From the NCBI GenBank assembly GCA_047967505.1, contig CM106538.1: a stretch of 64,000 nucleotides of DNA; one strand, written 5' to 3'. The translations under genes were made by a program, and so were the position numbers. Every line of letters starts with the position of its first letter. The first letter of the stretch is position 1. The notes beneath the pieces are model-generated. The model searched no databases. It was not told the origin of the DNA and worked only from the letters and a program-made list of their open reading frames with translations. Below, one piece after another: positions 25,279 through 54,583 of this stretch. The stretch comes from Dipteris shenzhenensis. Lineage: Eukaryota > Polypodiophyta > Polypodiopsida > Gleicheniales.

Positions 25279-25474
25279 CTATCTTCTGCACTACTACCAC
25301 TATTTAGATTGCTTTTTGCTTTTTGATATTTACATATGAGAGGAAAAAATCCATTAGCATGAGAGGGGAAAGGGGGGAGGGGTGGAAGGGTATTTGGGGT
25401 GGGAGAGGATATGACACATGGCTCCTCCCTCTAGAAAGTTCTTCCCTCTCTAGGTATATCCTCACCTTATCGCC

Positions 25475-25475
<1 letters not shown>

Positions 25476-25523
<48 letters not shown>

Positions 25524-25663
25524 CGTATCTCTATCGCTCGCCTTGTTCCTCTCCTGTCCAGCATCCGTCCCTCCCTTGCTTCCTTTTGTGGGGCAGCTCT
25601 CTTTGTCTCCCTCCCTTCCACTCATCGTAGGCATCCCTCCCTCCCTCGATCGCTTCCACATGC

Positions 25664-25718
<55 letters not shown>
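25476..25718. repeat. Two long (CT)n microsatellites in pyrimidine-rich sequence
   Basis: CT runs at about 25476-25518 and 25665-25718 lie in a strand-biased C/T-rich block that extends to about 26040. The 248-codon open frame over this block is a low-complexity Ser/Leu translation of the repeats and not a credible protein. Confidence 0.9.
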
Positions 25719-25721
<3 letters not shown>

Positions 25722-26049
25722 TCCTTCCTCACAGCTCTCCTCTCCCTAGTAGCTCTCTCTCTTCCTCCCTTCCTCCTCACTACTTTCACTCCCTCCCTCC
25801 CGCTCCAGATCTCACTCGTAGCTCCCCTCCTCTCCCTACGCAGCATCCCTCCTCTCACTTGCAGCTTCCCTTCTCTCCCTATGCAGCATCCCTCCCCTCT
25901 CAACTCTCTCTCACTCGACTCTCTCTTGCCTCTCCCTCACACTGTTGCCTTCCTCTTCTCCTGTCACTCTGCTCTCCCTTCCACTCGCTCTCGCTATGTT
26001 GCCACCTCTCTCTGTTGTTCTGTGGCTTTTTCCTCACCCTTTGCATCAC

Positions 26050-28800
26050 TGGCATGGAAGCAATTTTAAAAATAACACACCACTCGTGATGTGCGGCAAC
26101 TTCCCTTAATGGAACAAATTTCAGAAACAACTTTTGCAAATTCTTGTTTTGTTGTTATGCAATGCCAAAACAAATTGCAGAGTCCATTCGATCTCAAAAT
26201 TACAAACCTAATGCAAAAAATCTGAGATGAATCGAACTTCTGAGTCAAGAGATAATGAATTTTTGAATTAAGTAGACCCATTGAATATACACAATGCATA
26301 TATCTTTTCACTATAAGAAAATTTCTCTCACTATTTTCAATCCCAAGGCACTTGAAGTTTGTGTGAATGATAATAAGTCAAGTTGTTGTCATTTGATTTA
26401 AATTTGGATGTTACAACTAGGACGATGAGACCATGACATGTAAAAGTTCTCGTATATAATAAGAAAGTGATGTACATACCTAACTCAAAGGATATGGCCT
26501 GAGAATAAAATGCATATGTATGAGCAAAACATGTGTTAGTAAATGATGGTGCATGCATTGTGTAAGTTTACGCGTCTTTTCCTCTAATATCACAATACAG
26601 ACATAATCATAGAGCAATCATCATAGAGCAATGAATCTTAAAAATAGAAGCTTTCCTGAAAACACCCTGAAAACAAATGAGAGGATAAATGCCATCCAAT
26701 GCATGTGTAGATTATGCTAGCACTTCTTCCATGCTAGAATTATCTATCATGAAATGACACAAAGAGCTATATCTCATTAAAATTCTATTTATGCTCCCTA
26801 GTATCTTGCACTTACAACAATAAATTTGTACAAAGCTTTTAGGAGAACATTTGAGACTTTCATAGAGCAATGCACCTTTGTTTATTTTGGGTTCTTGCTT
26901 GAGCATAGATTTAGAGATGTAATAATTCTAACATGTTTTCTTGCATTCCAAGGTGAATAGGAAACAACATAAGAGGATCAATATCATGCTTTTGTGGCAT
27001 GATTTCAGGTAGACAATTCTTACTATAGTCCTTTGGTACATTAATTTCAACATGACCTCTAATTGTTTCTATGTCATGCCATGTAGAACACATGGTGAGC
27101 AACATGATGTATTGCAGGACTTAATGTAAGTACTTCCCTTTTTCTAGCAAATCATTACAAGTATAATCATTCTAGTCCTTCTTTCATTTCAATTTCAAGG
27201 TGGAAGGTTGCCTTTGCAAGTTTGATTTTGATGCTTAGTCTCAATTGCCACTTCTTGTTTGATGATAGTTCTTAGTGGGGCAATCTTTAGGTTTTATATG
27301 GTTCAATCCTAGATGATTACTTAGGCTTAGTTGTGGGTAGCTACTGTTATTGTCTGTATCTCATGTTTAGGAATTAAAATTTCAACCTCATCTCTTTTGC
27401 TCTTTATTTTTGCACCTAAGAAACCTAGACGTGAGCAAGACACCTTGTGATTTCACCATCTTGGTTTGTTAAAATGACCAAAATGGGCTAGAGTATTGTT
27501 AGCATTTTTTACTATTGGTAACATAGGGATAAGTTAGTGATTAAATTGTCATTTAGGTTAACCAGAAAGGCTTTTAAACTTTGGTGGCCGTTTTAAAAAG
27601 CATGATGATGACAAGGGTCGGACTAACCCTTAGACCATTAGGTACATAGTTTTCAACTCTTCTTCCATGTCACCTTGACACTTTATCCCCTAGATGGGAT
27701 GGGGTTATGGTTTTGCTACATCCATGGTGAGGTGAAATTCAACGGCTTAGAGCACATTCCCACGATGCTCAACTGGATGCTAAAGATTTCCCATCCTATA
27801 AAAATTGACGTCTACGTGAGAATAGAACACTAGAAAGGAAACGTCCTAAAATTTTTAAGACATTTGTAGTTGGATTGAAGGTTTGACTTCGCATCATCAG
27901 TTATCTCCAACATAGCAAAAATGATGGATTCCTAATGACCAAGCTTATTTTGTTCATTTTCATGATGTTAATGGGAGCTCTTGTGTCCAAGCCTAACAAC
28001 TTGCTCCTACTCACTGCCAGTTGGGTAGAAAATGCCATTTTGTGTTATTTTTTCTCTACGCCTAGAGCATTTCCGTGTGCCACCCGTATAGTCAAGGGGT
28101 TGCAATGTGGCATTGTAACCCTTGCAGAAGACAAGATGATCTTTAAGTCAGCATTTAGGGGCCCTTTCATCGCATCTTGATGCAACCAATCATATTGTAG
28201 TCCTTTGTGTTTATGTTGGGCCTATTGTGCAGGTTTTTTTATTAGAGATGGGCGAGGAGGAGGGAGCGGGCAATTCATGGAACTATTTCTCATCACCTCC
28301 CACAAAAGATCACATATGTTGGCATTAGGAAGTAGTAGGTGGAAATGGCCACTAAAATTATGGAGGGAGCCAAAGATGGGTGAGAGCCTGGTGAGAGAAA
28401 AGATGGACCAAGCATTGCTCTCAAGGCTTTGAAGCAAACGTAGGCATTTTTTGGCATATATGCTTGGATGGCAAATTGTGGGAATGACCTCTACGAGAAT
28501 CTCCCCATGCTCTTGCCAATGCTGGAACTAAAGCAATTGGATGCTCTGCTAGCATTGCAAAAGATACGTTCCCATGAAGGCTTGTGCAGTTGTTGTAGAC
28601 TGTGATTAATGATGGCATGACAAGGATTTTGCAGGTTCTTTCAGCCCACCATAAGGCGATCAATGTCTATGGACCAATCAGAGCACTTGGGGATTAGAAT
28701 GCTACGCTAGCAAAACTTGAAATGGAGTTGTTGGGCTAGCATTGCAACACTCTTAAAAAAACAAGCTTCGGTAGTTTAATAGCCACCACCCTATGAAAGC
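26050..28800. other. Unrecognised intergenic stretch
   Basis: About 2.7 kb without a convincing gene. Short frames on both strands have no motif and poor coding character, and no transposon ends or long repeats were seen. Confidence 0.35.
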
Positions 28801-29239
28801 TTGATCAGTCACACTATTGGCCACTCCAGAAGTGTGCTAAGATGTTTGAGGTGGACGTCTCTTTTATGTTGTAGTGGGCACGAAAGGTAGGCGTGGAGCC
28901 AGTCGCCGCTCTGGTATGCCGATGGACAAATATGGACTGTTCGCCTTCAAACCCCTGTCGAAGTCGCAAAAGGAAGTTTTTTTGGAACAAGCTCCCACTC
29001 ACAAGCGAGCCTTGTTTTTTGCTTCCCCCTTCGCGAGAGGCAAAGTTCACAAGGGGCTCAAGTAGCCCTGCAGTTTTCTTTTGGCTGGCGAAGACAGGAT
29101 GGGCTGATGGAGCATCTAGACAGATTATACGTAGGGGACAAGGCATTGCACAGGAGTGGTTCTGCCAGCATCTTAGTAGTTACCACCATGTCAGATCACT
29201 TCTCAGCGATACTTTTCCTAGAGTAGCCCCGCACTAGAC

Positions 29240-29860
29240 TTCCCCAGAAGTGGATCCACATCCCTGATAGCCTCTTAGAGGAGAAGGAGGTTCAGCAGGC
29301 GATGGGTTTGATATGGCAGCCGCCGCTGGTTCACGTGCCAGTTGAGGGATGCACGGGTTAGGTTGTAGAGGTGATCCAGAGGAGCAGTGAGGAGCTTCAG
29401 CCCCAAGCCTTGCGACGGAGACATGCTATTCGGGAGCGGGAGAGAGCTCTAAGGCGGGATCTAGCCTCCATCAAAAGACTCAAGGAGTGCAACCTGGAAT
29501 CTCAGTGGCTTCGGGGCCATCATGAGGTTGCGAGACTCATCTTACAGGATACGGAGGTTCATAGGGTTGAGTTTTTGTATCACTTGTCCTGGGCTAGATG
29601 GGTCCAGTAGGGGGACAAGATGACTAGGCAGTTCTTTCATACTACCGGGCCCCATTCAGTAGGGACACAACTCTAGGGGTTGCGGGACAAATGCACTGAG
29701 ATGACCATAGCTTTCTATCGGCAGTTGTTTCAGGTAGAGATGGCGTCCCCTGAGACACTTGTAGCACGCGAGGCAGTTTGGGACCAGGTTCTTGGTTACA
29801 CTGAGTTTTAGCAGGTGGCTGCTAGCTCTACTAGCATGTGTGGGGAGGTGCTCTAAGAGT
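29240..29860 (+). pseudogene. Unrecognised coding-like remnant upstream of ispF
   Basis: One forward frame stays mostly open for about 200 codons with four or five stops. Its best part, 29371-29610, is rich in Arg/Glu (for example RRRHAIRERERALRRD) and could form a helix or coiled coil. I know no family match. The frame has no clear start, stop or splice sites. It may be a decayed transposon ORF or a broken host gene; it ends about 0.6 kb before the ispF start region. Confidence 0.3.
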
Positions 29861-30159
29861 AGCTCCTCATGCATTGCTGGAGATGAGGGGATTGCTGAGT
29901 CGAGCGTTTTGGCTTTAACATCAATCAAGGCCTTGCGGAATTGGGTTACATTTCATAAACTTTGGGTTAGCATTTGATTGCGATGGAGCTTGGGTGAGCC
30001 AGCCTCAATTTGCATGGGTGTAGGGTGAGGGCCACTGCTAACAAGGGGAGAGGCTCTAAGAGCTTGGTCATGCCAAATTTGCCGAATCACGAGCGAATTG
30101 CTTTGCTTGTCACAATAGTGAAGTTTAGCTGGCATCGTTGGCGGCGAAGCAGCTTCACT

Positions 30160-30240
30160 GACGACGACAGCCAATGAAACCTGCCGTAAAGACGCTGCAG
30201 CCAATGGCGCCTCACCATAAATGCAAGGATGTGCATTCAA
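30160..30240 (+). promoter_or_regulatory. Possible ispF promoter elements
   Basis: Two CCAAT motifs occur about 25 bp apart (AGCCAATGAAACC near 30169 and AGCCAATGGCGCC near 30190), followed by CATAAATGC near 30214, which could act as a weak TATA. They lie 195-265 bp upstream of the preferred ispF start codon. This is inferred from position and motif only. Confidence 0.3.
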
Positions 30241-30434
30241 GGAACGAGCTTTGGTTTTTCTCGAGAATCCACCCTGATGTGGGCCGTGAAACCCATTGGG
30301 GCGTTGAGCAAATGTGAAAAAGAAAGATGGGTGCTCTTAAAGTGGAAGGCCCACGAGGAAGGAAGAGGGGCCTTGTCTGTTTCGGCCCTCAACGATCCCC
30401 TTCCGAACATGCATCCCTCCTCAAATTCTTCTTC

Positions 30435-48680
<18,246 letters not shown>

Positions 48681-49335
48681 TGTCTTGAGTGTATATTGTA
48701 GGGTCAATATTATTGCAAGCAGATTGAAATGAAATATACTTCACCAGTTTGCCGAGTGAGCATCCCCTTGCACAGAGGCTCACGTCTCCAGTTCCAAGTT
48801 GGGCTATCTTTGATTTATGAATAGTAAATGTAAAATAGAGAAGATTTTACTATCATTTTCAGATTTGTATCTGGGACGTAAAGGCATTGCATGCCTCATA
48901 TAGCTGGAAGACAGATCTGTTTTGAAGGTCAACAGGAAAACTTAAGGTGCATAATTGTTCATACGGATCCATTTGTCCCCCTCTAGGATGATTGTTGCTA
49001 GTGTTTGGGGGAGGAAATGTCTCAAGCATCTTGTCTAGTAAATCTTTGGATCTAGAGGGGTTTTGAGGCTTTCAAAGTTTGAGTATTTCAAGAGACCAGG
49101 CACAAGTCTTGAATTCACAGTGGTAATACTGTCAAACATGCAAGAGTTGAGGAATCAAAAGGTTGTGCAAACGTCAGTTGTGATGACACTAACATACCAG
49201 GCAAAACCTTGCGAGAGACGAATTATGGCTGGTGTGTCTTAAATTGTGCCTTCAAAAGGCATCTTGAACCCCTGTAAAGCTTCTTATCTTATCTTATCTT
49301 ATTATATATTAAGGAGGGAGGAGGGGGCCAAGTGT
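48681..49335. other. ispF 3' flank
   Basis: This should hold the 3' UTR and polyadenylation site. No AATAAA is present; weak A/T-rich candidates are TGAAATGAAATATAC near 48725 and AGTAAATGTAAAATAG near 48822. Nothing else is recognised. Confidence 0.4.
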
Positions 49336-49460
49336 GCCACCTGTCGTGAGAGGAGGGAGAGCTACGTGCCACGTGTCGCAACAGGAGGGAGAGCTACATG
49401 CCACGTGTCATGAGGAGGGACTACTATTTGCCACGTGTCACGAGTGGAGGGTGGAGTCAT
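49336..49460. repeat. Four-unit tandem repeat carrying G-box motifs
   Basis: Units start at 49336, 49368, 49400 and 49430 (spacing 32, 32, 30) with the core GCCACGTGTC followed by a GAGGAGGGAG-type tail. Units 2 to 4 have the palindrome CACGTG; unit 1 has CACCTG. CACGTGTC is the plant G-box/ABRE core bound by bZIP and bHLH factors. Whether it regulates anything is unknown. It follows a TTATC repeat and precedes a GC-richer, CTC-rich stretch. Confidence 0.8.
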
Positions 49461-50100
49461 GAAATGCTATAAACGAGGGAGCATCGCTAGCCTGCCAGTG
49501 ATGCCAAAACTCGCCTCGGCTTGAGCTCCCTCTCCCGCTCTGCCTAGCATCCAGGTTCCATTCTCCTTGATGAGTTCTCACCCATGCTCTCTCACACCAC
49601 CCTCTCACCCGTCCTCTCGCACCGTGCTCTTGACGAGTCACATCTCCCGCACGTGACCTCTAGCTCTTCAGCTCCATCGAGCTCCTCACAATGTACTGTC
49701 GTAGTATGTCTAGTGAGTTGCAGCCTACAAGCTTCTAGTGGGTTTTGACGGCTCTCGCGTTACGTACTGTGGACCTCCAGCTCTCAGATAGCTCCCGCGT
49801 GCTCCATGTTGCGAACTCCCGCTTACTGTGGACCTCTAGTACCTTAGCGACCTCCCGGTGTCCTCTCGCGTGTGCTCCTCACGTACAACAGCAGCTCTTG
49901 AGTCCTCAGCTCCTCACTACACTCCTAGCTTTGGTTGCCAGGTCGGTTATCCATCAGGTCCAAAAATGACTCCTTGCTGTTGCGCCTTGGAGAATGGATG
50001 CGTCGGGGTTGATGCATTGCTTCTCGACTTTTTATGAATAGTTGCATTAGATGATGCCTCAAGGGGTGTTCTCAGCATGGGCCATGGCGATTTTTTGTAT
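49461..50100. other. GC-richer stretch without a recognised gene
   Basis: Open frames (for example 49745-49969) are Ser/Leu-rich with no motif. Repeated phrases such as CTCCCGC and GCTCCTCA suggest local low-complexity duplication. Confidence 0.3.
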
Positions 50101-50109
50101 GTGGTTCAT

Positions 50110-50110
<1 letters not shown>

Positions 50111-50146
<36 letters not shown>
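50111..50146. repeat. (AG)n microsatellite
   Basis: A GA run flanked by TTTTGTATGTGGTTCA and TTTTGTACGTGGTTCA, so the flanks are also near-identical. Confidence 0.9.
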
Positions 50147-50150
<4 letters not shown>

Positions 50151-50504
50151 GTACGTGGTTCACATAACACCTAATAGCTCAATCTCCACATTTGATAGAA
50201 GACTTACATGAAGATTAATTTCTTTTAAATCAATGGTTATGTTCGGAGCACCATGATTAGGTTCCCATATATATTATTCTTTACTATCGACATAGATGCA
50301 TTATCGACACGACCACTTTTTTATGTGGTCTATTTTTAGAAACAGCTTTGTTTTATTGACGGCAATGTGATTCCACTACAATGCTTTTTGCGAGTCAATA
50401 ATCTTAACATGGAGGATGTTTTGTTAGATCCTCCACCACTTAATATGTAAATTTTATCTTGGTAGCCTCATGAGTTTTTCTCTCCGAGGTGTACTCGTAA
50501 AATT

Positions 50505-51549
50505 TGTTAGAAAATACCCAACAGAGGGTACACGCAGCGGAAGACTTATAGTAATGCCCAAGAGCTCACACAGTGTGCGGTGTGGGTGTGGAATCACAAA
50601 CTTCTTTACTTATGTGCATTCAATAGATGTGCAGACTCATCAATAGATAATGAACTGGCCAGATAGAGAAACCACCAAAATATATATTTTCGTCCAGAAC
50701 TATGGACACAATACAAGAGAGAGAGATCCAGAGTCCCATCAATGGTATGGTCCTCTGATCTTACCACAAGGTCGTTCTCCTATTAGCTGGCTATCTCTAG
50801 ACTCGAGCCCGCGTGCTCCACCTCGAGTGTAAGTAGACTTTCTGTCCAAAGATCTCAGCACCTTGCTACCCTAGTAGATAGCCTAGGCTCAGCCCCAAGT
50901 TAGCTTAGTTTGTAGCTACTTTGGCCCTGCTTTACCTCTTGGATGTAGGCCCAAAGATCAGGCTTCTGCTGCTCCTCTATTTGCTGACTTGCTGGATGCT
51001 AAAATGAGGCCATAAGCCTCTCCTTTTATAGGCCCAAGGGCCCCTTGAACTAATTGACCAGCCAACCCTAAATGGGCCGACTGGTTGGTCTGTTTGGGCT
51101 GACCAGTCTGTCCCAAAATAGCCCTTTAAGGGCTCACAAAACTAGGGTCCTTTGACCCACACTTCTAGGGCTTTTGGCCCTCCAATCAAGGTAGGGGCCT
51201 AGCCTATATAAGGCATGCCATTGCCCACTGGTAGCCCCATTTGCTGCTCTACCAGGCCCCATGGAGCCCTGTACACCTGTGCTCCTGATGTGCCATGTCA
51301 GCGCCAGTTTGTCCTGCTGGTTCTGCCCTCTGCCAGGCTCTTCTCCAATGCCGTACAATTCCGCACACTGTTGATGTCAGCACCATGCAGATCCAGCCTA
51401 GCTCCGGGTACCTTCCATGTTCTTTGATGTGAGGTGTTGCCCATGTGGCAGCCCCCTCTTTTCCTCTTGGGCACATCCTGCCCTAGGTCCCCCTCCCCGA
51501 GGCTCTCCTCATTTGGGGGCTTACAGATGGGGAGGTGACCTTTCCAACA
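50505..51549 (-). repeat. Solo LTR (1,045 bp) with 5-bp target duplication AAATT
   Basis: On the minus strand it runs TGTTGGAAAGGTCACCTCCC ... GGGTATTTTCTAACA. AAATT stands immediately outside both ends (50500-50504 and 51550-51554). A TATA box (CCTATAAAAGGAG, minus strand) is near 51030. No internal retrotransposon sequence remains, so it is a solo LTR left by recombination between two LTRs. Relatives lie in ispF intron 2. Confidence 0.92.
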
Positions 51550-51630
51550 AAATTATCTTTTGTACTTCATGGTGGGTTTTTACCTCTTTTGAGGTTTCTC
51601 ACACATAAATATAAGATTTCACTAAAAAAA

Positions 51631-52557
51631 GTGTGTGTGTGTGTGTGTGTGCGTGCGTAAGAATAATATATGTGGGAGCCTAATCATGGTTGCTCCTAAC
51701 AAAACCATTGAATCTAAAAGAAATTAATTTTGATTTAAGTGTTCTTTCAAATGAGCCATGCAAGATGCGTGAATGCGAGATGTGAGAGAGAGAGAGAGAG
51801 AGAGAGAGAGGGGAGGGTATAAAATGGCTTCACACCCCCCCTTTCTCTGTCTTTACTTCTTGTGATTCTTCTGATATAAGCTGGCAATCTCAATTTTCGA
51901 ACCACAGGGTCAAAAACCTCTCTCAGCCAAGGATGAAAAGAATACAATGAAAAAGGAAGATCTGCATCCGGAATAAAAGTAGATCATGCTAGGCGTGTGC
52001 TTCTGATGGATGGGCTTGCAGTCGATGGGAGATTCGTTCATTGAGGAAGGCGTTGGCGTTGCCTTGTTGCGGATTTGATTTGTGTTGATGGCAGGCTAGG
52101 CAGATCACTTGAGCTTGGAACTTACAGGAGGAGCGTAAAGGCTCTGATACCACTTGTTGGGATTCGAGGTAGCTATGGAGGGTGAAGGCGGAGCAACATC
52201 ATGACGAAGTATAATAGACACAAAATGTGAGAGTATCATTCATGTGGAAGAAGCCTTAAATAGGCAAAAGATACAACATACTATTGAGCTCATGGAAGAG
52301 CATCTCCAGATCCATAAATCGCTCCATGAATCTCTCCTTGATTCTCTCAATCAATCTAGGTGGTATTTCTGCCTACACCATTGCTTAGCTCAACAAAGAT
52401 ACCTACTACCCGGTGGTCACACACACCTATTAAGGTTTTCCTTTCCAACAGAGTCTTGCATTTGAATATTTTCCATTGAATTGCTTTGTTGGTTGACCAT
52501 TTTTTTATGTGGTCCATTTTTATATGTAGAGAGAGGTGTGTGTGTGAAGCCATTTTG

Positions 52558-52603
<46 letters not shown>

Positions 52604-53430
52604 ATTCACACATCTTGCATGGCTCTCGCATTCACTTACAAATGTAAATATATATACGTTTATAATCTTCACACACAAGCTTATCTAGCTCTATGTATAT
52701 CTAATCAATTGTGTGTGTGTGTGTGTGGGGCCTCAAGAAATAACCAAACATTATTTATGAGAATATTATTAAATTAGAGAGGCTTGTTTATGCTTTTATT
52801 TTGTAGAATAATATTGTTCAAACCATTTATGTAAGGTTCCATTCCAAGTGACTGAACAAGGACATGCAAAATCAGTCGCCTCAATTGTGAACCTCAGATT
52901 ATCAATTGGCATTGTGTAGCCCAATCGAGTTGCCCTTACAAACATTTCCCCCTTGGAGCAAGAATTTAGTGCAAAATTATTCGCAACATAGGGTGTTTTC
53001 TCTCTCTACATATCTCCCATGGCTCTCACATTCGCTCACAAATGTTTTAAATTTTTTAAATAATAATCATCACATGCAAGTTTATCTTCCTATTTATCTA
53101 TCTATACTTATGTATAATCAAATATTTTGATTAGATATGCATGTGTAGAGGTATGGGGGGGTGTGTGTGTGTATGTGATAATCATCACACGCAAGTTTAT
53201 CTACCTATTTATCTATCTATACTTATGTATAATCAAATATTTTGATTAGATATGCATGTGTAGAGGTATGGGTGTGTGTGTGTGTGTGTATGTGCAAAAT
53301 CAAGATTAATTTCTTTTAGATTCAATAGATCTGTTAGGAGCAACCATGATTAGGTATATTATTCTTTACTATGGATTGTAATTAAGCTAATGTGCATTAT
53401 CGACATGACCACATTTTTTGTGTGGTCCAT

Positions 53431-53475
<45 letters not shown>

Positions 53476-53496
53476 GGGGGGGGTTGTATAAAATGC

Positions 53497-53541
<45 letters not shown>

Positions 53542-54136
53542 ATCTTGCATGACTCTCGCATTCACACACATGTAAACATATATACGTTTATAATCTTCAC
53601 ACACAAGCTTATCTAACTATATGTATATCTAATCAATTCTGTGTGTGTGTGGCCTCAAGAAATAACCAAACCTTATTTAGGAGAATATTATTAAATTAGA
53701 GAGGTTTGCTTATGTTTTTATTTTGTAAAATTATATTTTTCAAATCATTTATGTAGAGTTCCATTCCAATTGACGATTGAATAAGGACATGCAAAATACG
53801 TTGCCTCAGAATATCAATTGGCATTATGTAGCCCAATGGAGTTGAGCTTACGGAGGTTTTTGCCCCTGGAGCAAGAATTTAGTGGGGGGTGTGTGTATAT
53901 GTGTGCATATACAAATTTGTACACATTTTGCTAGCCCATCGTAAACATGTAAATGCGCACACACTCACACCCCCATACCTCTACACATGTATATATAATC
54001 ATAATATTTGATTATACATAAATATACATAGATAAATAGGTAGATATCATTGATAGGTATATAGCTAGATGAATTGGTAGATAAATTGAATCTCATTCTC
54101 TCCCTCTCTGTGTGTGTGTGGATAGGTAAATAGATG

Positions 54137-54209
<73 letters not shown>

Positions 54210-54210
54210 T
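51631..54210. repeat. Microsatellite-linked repeat family
   Basis: The region is made of repeated units joined to GT, AG and CT runs. The block at 52496-52972 recurs at 53404-53884 (CTTGCATGGCTCTCGCATTC; ATATACGTTTATAATCTTCA; GCCTCAAGAAATAACCAAAC). A 115-bp tandem pair starts at 53063 and 53178, with an inverted relative near 53960-54040. The phrase ATTATCGACACGACCAC at 50310 recurs as ATTATCGACATGACCAC at 53397, so the family also flanks the solo LTR on its left. The largest tract is (AG)n at 54140-54207. No coding sequence was seen. Confidence 0.8.
52140..52160 (-). other. Copia-type primer-binding site and LTR edge
   Basis: The minus strand reads ...CCCAACA AG TGGTATCAGAGCC, an exact initiator tRNA-Met primer site two bases after an LTR-like end. 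The internal region of that element would lie below 52140 on the minus strand, where only about 0.2 kb of unrecognised sequence occurs before other repeats, so it is a remnant. Confidence 0.55.
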
Positions 54211-54583
54211 AGCACAATCAATCTTGGTCCATGGGACGCATTAGTTTGAGTCAACAAAAAATGAGATTTTTTCGAATTAAGCGCTTTTGTATGTGCGAAA
54301 ATTTGTATGTCACACATACACACCCATACCTGAGACACACATTAGTTTGAGTAAACAAAAAAAGACCCTTTTTGAATTAAACATTTACCCTAGGGTCCAT
54401 TCCAAGGGTGTCTCTAGTATATTACTACTTGGAGTTTGCTGGATTCATGATCCACCTAAGCACATGTTTATTAGTAAAGTGAGCATAAGCAACCTTTACA
54501 ATTCCATCTTTATAGCTCTCCTATTCATCTCCGTGATTGTTTGATTATGGCATTTATTTGACATCCTTTGGCTTTGTTATCAC

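Noticed and set aside
25323-26069. 248-codon open frame, the longest single-exon frame outside the Copia elements
   Set aside because: It is a Ser/Leu-rich translation of CT microsatellites and pyrimidine-rich sequence; the opposite strand is equally open as Arg/Glu repeats.
29953-30240. 95-codon minus-strand frame just upstream of ispF, possible divergent gene
   Set aside because: No recognisable motif, and it overlaps the likely ispF promoter; no splice or conservation support.
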